Positions 42,678 to 49,296 of a stretch of 49,296 nucleotides of DNA are shown piece after piece. The notes beneath the pieces were generated by a model. The model saw nothing but the letters and a program-made list of their open reading frames with translations, ran no database searches and was not told the origin of the DNA. The stretch spans positions 1 to 49,296 of the forward strand of contig CADECM010000018.1 of assembly GCA_902825845.1 (NCBI GenBank), read 5' to 3'. The position numbers and the translations under genes are program-made. The DNA is from an uncultured beta proteobacterium. GTDB taxonomy: Bacteria; Pseudomonadota; Gammaproteobacteria; Burkholderiales; SG8-41. Positions within the stretch are counted from its first letter, which is position 1, and each line of letters begins with the position of its first letter.

Positions 42678-43463
42678 TCATTTCCCTGTAAATTTGGGCG
42701 TGCGTTTTTCGATGAAGGCGGCCATGCCTTCCTTCTGATCCTGCGAGGCGAACAGCAATTGATTCGCCGTGACTTCGAGCGCGAGACCGGTGTCGAGCGG
42801 CGCGTCCAGCCCGCGCAGCACGCATTGCTTGATCTGCGCCACCGCCAGCGGCGCCAGCGCGGCGATCTGCCGCGCCACGGCGATAGCGCGCGTCTCGACC
42901 TCGGCATCGGCCACCACTTCGCTCACCAGTCCCATGTCAAACGCCTCCCGTGCCGAAAACAGGTCGCCGGTCAGCAGATAGCGCATGGCCCGGTACTTGC
43001 CCGCCGCGCGCGGCAGCCGTTGCGTGCCGCCGCCACCGGGAATGACACCGATTTTGACTTCCGGCTGGCCGAACTTCGCGCCTTCGCCGGCGATGATGAT
43101 GTCGCAGGTCATCGCCAGTTCGCAGCCGCCGCCCAGCGCGTAACCGTTCACCGCAGCGATCACCGGTCTGGGACAGGCCGCGATGGTGCGCCACAACTGA
43201 TGCGTGCCGCGCTGCAGAATGTCGATGGCGCCGGCACCCGCCATCTCCTTGATGTCGGCGCCGGCGGCAAAGGCAGTTTCATTGCCCGCGAGCACGATGC
43301 AGCGTAGCGACGGATCGCCACTCATTTCGGTCAGGTTATGCGCGAGCAGTCTGCGCACGTCGAGGTTCAATGCATTGCGCGCGTCGGGCCGATTGATGCG
43401 GATCAGGCCCACGCCATCGGCGGGTCGTTCCGTGATGACTACTGCAGGTGAAGAAACATCCAT
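42678..43463 (-). CDS. Enoyl-CoA hydratase (crotonase family)
   Basis: A 261-residue crotonase with both catalytic Glu residues present, in NGYALGGGCELAMTCDI and FGQPEVKIGVIPGGGGTQRLPR, as in true enoyl-CoA hydratases such as FadB-like or PaaF proteins. The oxyanion loop is AFAAGADIKEM. It contrasts with the crotonase at 33-818, where the first Glu is missing. ATG 43463 is chosen over an upstream extension because it starts at the family's usual length. First gene of the minus-strand operon running to 39204. Confidence 0.95.
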   Translation of the reverse strand: MDVSSPAVVITERPADGVGLIRINRPDARNALNLDVRRLLAHNLTEMSGDPSLRCIVLAGNETAFAAGADIKEMAGAGAIDILQRGTHQLWRTIAACPRPVIAAVNGYALGGGCELAMTCDIIIAGEGAKFGQPEVKIGVIPGGGGTQRLPRAAGKYRAMRYLLTGDLFSAREAFDMGLVSEVVADAEVETRAIAVARQIAALAPLAVAQIKQCVLRGLDAPLDTGLALEVTANQLLFASQDQKEGMAAFIEKRTPKFTGK

Positions 43464-43610
43464 GGCGGTGCCTCGTGTGTGCCGGGAAATGCGGACGCGC
43501 CACAAGAATACCCGCTTGTGCGGCGGCGGCCAACCGCCGCGGCAACGTGCCGCCGCAACAGCGATCGACTACAATGCCGCATCCCAATCCGCACAGCAGG
43601 AGAAGCATGC

Positions 43611-44585
43611 ATGACCCGCACGTACTGTAAGTTCATGAAGATTGTTTTGGCAGTTGCGGCGTGCCTGCCGCTGTTGTCGGCCGCTCAGACGTGGCCCGTC
43701 AAGCCGGTGCGCATCATCGTGCCGTTTGCACCGGGCGGCACGTCGGACGTGCAAAGCCGGCTGATTGGCAAGCGCGTTTCCGAAACCACCGGCCAGCCCT
43801 TCATCATTGAAAACCGTGCCGGCGCGGCCGGCATGATTGGCGCCGAAGCGACGGTGCGTTCGCCCGCCGACGGTTACACGCTGTTGTTCATGTCGGCAGC
43901 GCTGTCGGTCAATACCACGCTGTATGCCTCGCGCGCAAAGTTCGATCCGCTCAAGGACCTGGCGCCGATCATGCTGGTGTCTTCGGCGCCGATGCTGTTG
44001 CTGGTTCATCCCAGCGTGCCGGTGAAATCGGTACGGGAATTGCTCGCGCTCTCGAAACGCAACGCCGCGGGACTCAACGGCGGACACAACGGCGCCGGCA
44101 CCACCAGCCATATCGCGCTCGAAATGCTCCGGCAGCAGGCGGGCGCCAATGTGACGCCGATTGCCTACAAGGGCGGCGGCCCGACGCTGGCGGCAATCGT
44201 TGCCGGCGAGGTCGATCTCACATTTGCGACTTTGACGACGTCCCGGCAGCAAATCTCCGCCGGCAGGCTGCGCCCGCTCGCGGTCACCGTGGCCAAGCCG
44301 GTTGCCGCCTATCCCGATCTGCCGACAATGAAATCGATGTATCCGGAGTTTGAATCCGACAACTGGTTTGGATTTCTGGCGCCGGCGCGGATTCCGCGTG
44401 ACCTGCTCACGCGCATCCACGACGTTCTGGCCGATGCGATCAAAGCCCCGGAAGTCCGCGGCTTTATCGTCAAAGAAGGCGGTGAGCCGATCGGCAGTAC
44501 GCCGGAGCAATTCGCCCAGCATTTTCGCAGTGAAGTGGCCCGTTACGCCAAAGTGATCAAGGCCGGCAATATCCGCGTGGACTGA
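43611..44585 (+). CDS. Bug-family (TctC-like) periplasmic solute-binding protein
   Basis: A 324-residue protein. ATG 43611 has AGGAG nine bases upstream; ATG 43635 would give a shorter leader (MKIVLAVAACLPLLSAAQ). Mature motifs: KPVRIIVPFAPGGTSD, IENRAGAAGMIGAE, IAYKGGGPTLAAIVAGEVD. Downstream lie a strong hairpin and, 82 bases after its stop, UGSC selenoprotein copy 2, so the two may be co-transcribed. Divergent from the crotonase operon. Confidence 0.92.
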   Translation: MTRTYCKFMKIVLAVAACLPLLSAAQTWPVKPVRIIVPFAPGGTSDVQSRLIGKRVSETTGQPFIIENRAGAAGMIGAEATVRSPADGYTLLFMSAALSVNTTLYASRAKFDPLKDLAPIMLVSSAPMLLLVHPSVPVKSVRELLALSKRNAAGLNGGHNGAGTTSHIALEMLRQQAGANVTPIAYKGGGPTLAAIVAGEVDLTFATLTTSRQQISAGRLRPLAVTVAKPVAAYPDLPTMKSMYPEFESDNWFGFLAPARIPRDLLTRIHDVLADAIKAPEVRGFIVKEGGEPIGSTPEQFAQHFRSEVARYAKVIKAGNIRVD

Positions 44586-44593
44586 GGCGCGGG

Positions 44594-44619
44594 GCTGCAC
44601 GGCAGAATTGCCGTGCAGC
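44594..44619 (+). promoter_or_regulatory. Strong hairpin between Bug and selenoprotein genes
   Basis: An 11-base perfect stem (44594-44604 with 44609-44619) closes a GAAT loop. It starts eight bases after the Bug stop. No T run follows directly, so it is more likely an mRNA-stabilising or processing hairpin, or an attenuator, than a plain terminator. Confidence 0.6.
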
Positions 44620-44666
44620 GCCTTGACATTTTGAACACCCGCAACGCCGGAACAAAGGAACCGACC

Positions 44667-46373
44667 ATGGTGAAAATCGAGTTTTTCGATCCCTCGGGAA
44701 CACTGGAAAAAGCCAGACCGCACGCGCCGCGCCTCGATACGCTGAAGGGAAAACGCATCGGCTTTGTCTCCAACGAGCAATGGCAGGCGTATCGCATGCT
44801 GCCACTGGTCAAAGACATGCTGGAAAAGGATTTCCCCGGCATCGAGGTGCTGCCCATCGACCAGTATCCGCAGGGCAATACGCTGATCGGCAACGCGGAA
44901 ACCGCGATGGCGGTGAAGCAAAGCGACGTCGATGCGGTGATCATCGGCAACGCCGCCTGAGGCGCGTGCTCCACTGCGTGCGGCCGTGCAGCCGCCCGAA
45001 TCGAAGCGGAAGGCATTCCCACCGTCACCATCACGCGCAAGGATTTTGTCGGCGTGGTGAAGAATGCGGTGTCCGGGCTGAATGTTGCACCGGACGTGCC
45101 GATGGTGACTTTTCCGATTGAAACGTTCCTGCCGGACGCCGATCTTACGGCGCTGCAAGTGCGCAAGCAGGAGTTGTACGACGGCCTCACGCGCGCGGTT
45201 GCGGCGCCGCTCAAGACGGGAGACAGCGCGATGCTGTCGGTCGAGGGCGCAAGTTACGAAGACGCGCTCGCCAGGGCGAATCAGCTGTTCATCGCGAAAC
45301 TGTGGGGCGATGGCCTGCCGCTGTGGCCGGCCACGCGCGAGCGCGTGGACTGGATACTGCGCGGCACGCCGCTGCAGCGCACGCACGTCATCGGCAAGTT
45401 TCCGCCGCGCGGCGGCATCGCCACAGTCGAGGCGTGCGCGATTGCGCTGGCGATGACCGGCGGCCGGCCGGAGTATCTGCCGGTGCTGATCGCCGCAGTC
45501 GATGCCTTTCTCGATCCGTCATTGCGCAGCGAGCTGGCGCAGGCGACTTCCGGCGCGCCGTTTCCGGTGGTGGCGGTCAATGGGCCGATCGCGAAACAGA
45601 TCAAGCTCAATTCGGGCTTCGGCTGCCTCGGCCCCGACCCGCAGTTTCCGGCGGGCGCCAGCATCGGCCGCGCCTTGCGGCAGATGCAGCAGAACCTCGG
45701 CGGCGCGCTGCCCGGCACCGGCACCATGGCGCCATGGGGCAATAACCGCTACAACAACATTGTATTTGCCGAAGACGAAGACGGGCTGCCGCAGGGCTGG
45801 CTGCCCCACGCCACAGAGCGCCATGGTTTCGCACAGGGCAGCAACTCGGTATCGCTGTTTTTTGCGACCGGCGCGAACAACATCATTCGCCGCGGCGCGC
45901 AGAAGGAAACCAAGGAAGAAGATGTGGTGCAGGGCATGCACCGCATGGCGGGCTTTCTGGCGGTGCCGCACTTTCACTACCTCGCCGGTTACGAACAGGG
46001 CACGCCGGGCGCCATGCTGCTGACGCGTGTGGTGGCGGAATCGGCCGTTTCCCTGGGCTGGACCAAGCAGAAAATCCGCGAATTCCTCGTCGATAACTCG
46101 CGCATCCCGCAGGAGCAATTGAAGCGCACGGGCGGCCGCGCGTGGATCGAGATCGCGCACGATGAATCGGCGCGCAACAGCATCGACCTCGATCCGTGGC
46201 CGATCACCTCCAAGCCCGACAACCTGATACTGATCGTCGCCGGCGGCGGGCACCCCACACATTCGTTCTGGCTGCAGGGCAACAGCCCGGCGGTGGTGGG
46301 TCGCCAGATGCGCGTGCCGGAGACGTTTGACCGGCTGATCGAGGATGCGGAAAAAGATCTGGCGGGCGGGTAA
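44667..46373 (+). CDS. UGSC-family selenoprotein, copy 2 (in-frame TGA; motif U-G-A-C)
   Basis: Read through TGA 44958-44960, the gene encodes 568 residues from ATG 44667, with AAAGGA upstream. Residues 1-97 (GKRIGFVSNEQWQAY, PGIEVLPIDQYPQGN, VDAVIIGNAA) match copy 1 almost residue by residue. Residues 98-101 are Sec-Gly-Ala-Cys, then S-T-A-C-G-R-A-A-A-R-I-E-A, against A-T-A-C-G-R-A-A-A-R-I-E-T in copy 1. The C-terminal region has WGDGLPLWPATRERV, NSGFGCLGPDPQ and GGGHPTHSFWLQGNSP. The Ser of UGSC is Ala here. It lies between a Bug gene and an SDR gene. The function of the family is unknown; the UxxC pair points to thiol/selenol redox chemistry. Confidence 0.85.
44980..44995 (+). promoter_or_regulatory. 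Bacterial SECIS hairpin of UGSC copy 2
   Basis: Same geometry as in copy 1: stem GCGGC/GCCGC at nucleotides 20-24 and 31-35 after the UGA, loop CGUGCA. Only one loop base differs between copies, and that change is synonymous. G then U at loop positions 2-3 fits the bacterial SECIS pattern. Confidence 0.7.
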
Positions 46374-46418
46374 TTTGCGATGGCACAATCAATCCCTTTC
46401 ACTTAAAGGAACAGCACC

Positions 46419-47189
46419 ATGACCGAACCCGGCATGCACAAAGGCGATGAATTCACCGGCAAAGTGGCACTCGTCACCGGTGCCGCACGCAATATTGGAC
46501 GCGCCATCGCGTTGTCGCTCGCGTCAGGCGGCGCCAAGGTGGCCGTGAACACACGCTCGAACCTGGAGCAGGCGCGCGGCGTGGTCGACGAGATCAAGGC
46601 GCTGGGCAGCGACGCCGAAGCGTTCGCCGCTGACGTTGCCGAACCCGCGCAGGTGCAGGCGATGGTCGACGCGGTGCTCAAACGCTTTGGGCGCCTAGAC
46701 ATACTGGTGCTCAATGCCGCAATCCGCGAACACGTGCACTTTGACGAAATCAGCTTTGACGACTGGCGCCGCATCCTGGCCACCAATCTCGACAGCGCCT
46801 TCGTGTTCACCAAGGCCTGCCTGCCCGCACTGAAACAGTCCGGCGACGGGCGCATCGTCAATTTTGCCGGCGTTACGGCTTTGCTGGGCCTGAAGGATCG
46901 CGCGCATGTCGCCGCCTCCAAACACGGCATTGTCGGACTGACCAAGGCACTGGCGCAGGATCTGGCGGAGTTCGGCATCCGCGTCAATTGCATATCACCG
47001 GGACAGATCGACACCACGCGCGCGCATGGCCGGGAGCTGAGCAACCGCTCGAACGATATTCCACTCGGGCGCAAGGGCACGTCGTTCGAAATAGCCGGCA
47101 TGGTGCGCAGCCTGTGCGGCCCCGCCGGCGCCTACATGACCGGGCAGACGCTGCACATCAACGGCGGGTTGTCGAACTCGGGCGTATAG
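46419..47189 (+). CDS. SDR-family protein with an altered active site
   Basis: A 256-residue SDR with VTGAARNIGRAIA (NAD(P) binding), NAA at 99-101 and INCISPG-type segment VNCISPGQIDTT. The usual Ser-Tyr-Lys triad is altered: the Ser position in IVNFAGVTAL is Ala150 or Gly151, and the Tyr position four residues before Lys168 is Val164 (RAHVAASKHG). This is a known non-canonical SDR pattern whose reaction I cannot state. It follows the selenoprotein gene by 45 bases on the same strand. Confidence 0.9.
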   Translation: MTEPGMHKGDEFTGKVALVTGAARNIGRAIALSLASGGAKVAVNTRSNLEQARGVVDEIKALGSDAEAFAADVAEPAQVQAMVDAVLKRFGRLDILVLNAAIREHVHFDEISFDDWRRILATNLDSAFVFTKACLPALKQSGDGRIVNFAGVTALLGLKDRAHVAASKHGIVGLTKALAQDLAEFGIRVNCISPGQIDTTRAHGRELSNRSNDIPLGRKGTSFEIAGMVRSLCGPAGAYMTGQTLHINGGLSNSGV

Positions 47190-47226
47190 CGAAGCACCGC
47201 GCGCGCTGCGCAGCCGTTCAGGCGGA

Positions 47227-48108
47227 TTACCGGCGCGGCGCGCGTTTGCTGCTGCGTGACGTCGCGGCGTTTGCTTTGCGCGCCGCCGGGGCCTTGCCGC
47301 CACTTTCGCCTGCCAGGCGGCTGCGCGTGCCGCCTTCGGACATGCAATGCCCGCCGCCCTGAAAAATGTCGGCCGGTGATTTGCCCGGCAGCCCCTCACG
47401 TTTCAGGATTGCCTTGGCATAGGGCTCACTGCGGTCCTTGGGCCGGTAACCGAGGCGCCGCGCGTTGGCGTTGTCGAACCATGCGCGCTTATTGTCGGAG
47501 ATGCCGTACACCACTTCAAACTTGATTTTCGGACGCTCGATGCCGATGGTCACCAGCTGCGCCATGTCGCGCGGGCTGATCCAGATCCCCAGCCGCCGCC
47601 GGTCGATGGGCTCGCGATTGACGTTGCCGATGCGCATGCAGAACATCTCCATGCCGTAACGGTCGGCGTACAGGCTGGACAGCGCCTCGTTGAACACCTT
47701 GGACACGCCGTAGCGGCTGTCGGGCTTGGGATAGACACGATGGTCAATTTTCTGCTTGACCGGATAAAAGCCGACCGCGTGGTTGGAGGTGGCGACCAGA
47801 AAGCGCTTCACGCCGTTGCGGCGCGCCGCTTCCAGCATGTTATAAAACCCGACGATGTTGGCGGAATGAATGTGCTCCCAGTCATGCTCGCCCGACTGCC
47901 CGCCAAAGTGCACCACCGCATCCACGCCCTTGGTGATGCGCAGCGCATCCGGCATTTTGGAAATGTCCGCGCGCGTGAAGGTTTCACCCGGTTTGAGATC
48001 GCGAATGGGCTGAATGTCGGACAGGCGCAACTTGTATTTGCCCGGGAGTTCGGCACGCATGAAGGTGCCGATGCGGCCGGCGGCGCCTGTCATTAATATG
48101 GTTTTCAT
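47227..48108 (-). CDS. NAD-dependent epimerase/dehydratase, uronate dehydrogenase-like
   Basis: A 293-residue extended SDR. It has LMTGAAGRIGTFMRAEL at the N-terminus, VVHFGGQSGEHDWEHIHSAN, a Ser/His region in ATSNHAVGFYP and YGVSK as the catalytic Tyr-Lys. The pattern is like uronate dehydrogenase (oxidises galacturonate or glucuronate to the lactone). The last ~35 residues are a basic Ala/Lys/Arg-rich tail not found in that enzyme. It follows the Bug gene by about 120 bases on the same strand; uptake plus oxidation of a sugar acid is a plausible pairing. Confidence 0.88.
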   Translation of the reverse strand: MKTILMTGAAGRIGTFMRAELPGKYKLRLSDIQPIRDLKPGETFTRADISKMPDALRITKGVDAVVHFGGQSGEHDWEHIHSANIVGFYNMLEAARRNGVKRFLVATSNHAVGFYPVKQKIDHRVYPKPDSRYGVSKVFNEALSSLYADRYGMEMFCMRIGNVNREPIDRRRLGIWISPRDMAQLVTIGIERPKIKFEVVYGISDNKRAWFDNANARRLGYRPKDRSEPYAKAILKREGLPGKSPADIFQGGGHCMSEGGTRSRLAGESGGKAPAARKANAATSRSSKRAPRR

Positions 48109-48228
48109 GGATAGCGCTTCCTTTGTTTGGATTAGGGTGACGAACGACCCCGACGATGCCTCACGATATCAAGAGCGTTGGAGCACCTGCGTCGAGCGGA
48201 CCTGTCGATTATCGCTGTTGTGGCGGCG

Positions 48229-49203
48229 TTACTTCGCCAATCCCAAATCCACCAGCACCGCCTTCATGTCGTTGTAGTCCTTCTCCAGATCCTTGCGGAA
48301 CTGCGCGCTGGTGACGAAATCATCCGACCAGTAGTTGCGTTCGAGTTCTTTTTTCCACTCGGCGCTTTGCGAGGCTTTTTTCAGCACGCCTTCCCAGTAC
48401 GCGACCTGCGCGGCGGTGATGCCCTTGGGGCCCATGATCGAGCGCCAACCGCCGTACACCAGATTGACGCCCTGCTCCTGCCACGTCGGCACACTGGCAT
48501 AGACGCCGGGCAAACGCTTGGGGGCGGAGACGCCCACCACGCGCAGCTTGCCGCTTTGCACATGGCCGGCCACGTTGCCGGCGGCGGTGGTGACCAGTTC
48601 GAGATGGTTGCCCAGCAGCGCGGTGATCGCTTCGGAGGAACCTTTGAAGGCAACCGGTTTGAGATCGCGCGGGCTGGCGCCCATCGCCTTCATCAGCATG
48701 CCCGCGGTGATATGGTTGTGGCTGCCGAGCGAGGTGGCGAAGCCGAGCGAGATCGACTTCGGCTCTTTTTTCAGGCGGTCCGCCAGTTCCCGGCCGGTTT
48801 TGATCGGCGACTGCGCGTTCACCGCAAACACCACGTAATCGTTGAACAGCGAGGCAATCGGCGTGAACTGCGAATAGTTGATTCTGCTGGTGCCGACGAT
48901 GTGATTGGACAGCAGCACGGTGGTGCCCACCATCAGGTAATGCGGATCGCCGGCGTGCTGATTGACGTAGGTGAACATGATGTTGCCGCCGCCGCCGGGT
49001 TTGTTGAGCACGGTTATGGAGGTCGGCACGAGTTTGAGTTCACGCAGCATTTTCTCCACTGAACGCGCAGTCTTGTCGTTGCTGCCGCCGGGGGCGGAAC
49101 CGACCACCAGTTCCACGTTCTTCTGCGGCACCCAACCCTGGGCAAACACGGCGGCTGTCGCCCATGCACAACAGAATCCTACTAAATATTTGATTTTAAA
49201 CAC
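48229..49203 (-). CDS. Bug-family (TctC-like) periplasmic solute-binding protein
   Basis: A 324-residue protein with signal peptide MFKIKYLVGFCCAWATAAVF and cleavage after AQG. It is a more distant Bug type: KNVELVVGSAPGGSNDKTAR, LNKPGGGGNIMFTYVNQ, AFKGSSEAITALLGNHLE and a C-terminal KDLEKDYNDMKAVLVDLGLAK. The C-terminus closely resembles that of the partial Bug just upstream, so the two are tandem paralogues. Its first codons come from AT-rich motif copy H. Confidence 0.9.
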   Translation of the reverse strand: MFKIKYLVGFCCAWATAAVFAQGWVPQKNVELVVGSAPGGSNDKTARSVEKMLRELKLVPTSITVLNKPGGGGNIMFTYVNQHAGDPHYLMVGTTVLLSNHIVGTSRINYSQFTPIASLFNDYVVFAVNAQSPIKTGRELADRLKKEPKSISLGFATSLGSHNHITAGMLMKAMGASPRDLKPVAFKGSSEAITALLGNHLELVTTAAGNVAGHVQSGKLRVVGVSAPKRLPGVYASVPTWQEQGVNLVYGGWRSIMGPKGITAAQVAYWEGVLKKASQSAEWKKELERNYWSDDFVTSAQFRKDLEKDYNDMKAVLVDLGLAK

Positions 49204-49208
49204 TTTTT
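49183..49208 (-). promoter_or_regulatory. AT-rich motif copy H (exact IHF core, at a start codon)
   Basis: On the minus strand the core AATCAAATATTTA (49195-49183) fits WATCARNNNNTTR exactly and follows GTGTTTAAA. It encodes KIKYL of the Bug leader, so here the motif lies just inside the gene. Confidence 0.38.
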
Positions 49209-49218
49209 CCTCGAAAAT

Positions 49219-49296
49219 TTATTGTTTTACCAGACCCACATCAATCAGCACTTTTTTGGTTTCGGCGTAATCCTTGTCCATCTCCTTTCTAAATTT
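49219..49296 (-). CDS. C-terminal end of a Bug-family gene, cut by the window edge
   Basis: The last 25 codons read RKEMDKDYAETKKVLIDVGL then VKQ and stop (TAA at 49221-49219). They align with the C-terminus of the next Bug gene (RKDLEKDYNDMKAVLVDLGL). The gene's start lies outside the window. Only 15 bases separate the two genes, so they are a tandem pair on one transcript. Confidence 0.8.
   Translation of the reverse strand, partial: KFRKEMDKDYAETKKVLIDVGLVKQ

Noticed and set aside
43569..45386. A 605-codon open frame on the minus strand across the Bug and selenoprotein genes
   Set aside because: It is antisense to two well-supported genes and His/Arg-rich, the typical shadow of GC-rich coding DNA.

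Overview
The window is about 49 kb of GC-rich DNA from a betaproteobacterium, most likely of the Burkholderiales. Two things point there. First, there is a conserved chromosomal block metK / lpxL-type acyltransferase / second acyltransferase / GNAT / dapF / DUF484 / xerC (28155-34117). Second, there is an unusually large set of periplasmic Bug (tripartite tricarboxylate transporter, TctC-like) solute-binding proteins. I count nine complete Bug genes, a tenth cut by the right edge and one decayed fragment, but no TctA/TctB membrane genes. Outside the core block the window is catabolic accessory DNA: crotonases, a class III CoA-transferase, a MaoC hydratase pair, an acyl-CoA dehydrogenase, two mandelate racemase-type enolases, SDRs, glutathione transferases and several alpha/beta hydrolases.

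Layout. 33-2990: crotonase, CoA-transferase, Bug. 3955-7145: MaoC pair, Bug, racemase-like protein. 7392-9122 (minus): a selenoprotein of the UGSC type, divergent from an acyl-CoA dehydrogenase, a B3-like metallo-hydrolase and a ModA-like protein (9379-12310). 12470-16298: small membrane proteins, a PhoX-like exported protein with a terminator, and a Bug. 16955-19403 (minus): two hydrolases, one fused to OsmC. 19593-28099: lipoproteins, a PliG-like protein, an NHL protein, an enolase and four Bugs. 28155-34117: core block. 34194-39168: two GSTs, HD protein, GFA, SDR, PPK2. 39204-43463 (minus): a likely five-gene operon of crotonase, SnoaL-like protein, DMT exporter, hydrolase and enolase. 43611-47189: Bug, second UGSC selenoprotein, SDR. 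47227-49296 (minus): tandem Bugs and a uronate-dehydrogenase-like protein.

Main result. Two paralogous genes, 9122-7392 (minus) and 44667-46373 (plus), each carry an in-frame TGA at codon 98. A U-G-[S/A]-C redox motif begins there, and the same 5-bp hairpin with a CGUGC(U/A) loop lies 24 nt downstream at matching positions. Reading through gives proteins of 576 and 568 residues that align on both sides of the TGA. I read both as selenocysteine proteins with bacterial SECIS elements. Ordinary gene calling would split each into a short ORF and a truncated downstream ORF.

Second result. An AT-rich motif recurs at least nine times, mostly at gene starts. Its core matches the IHF consensus WATCARNNNNTTR, exactly in five copies and with one mismatch in four. 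Other points of note are a perfect 30-bp inverted repeat (40406-40476), a REP-like hairpin cluster (9205-9360), and several enzymes whose usual catalytic residues are missing.
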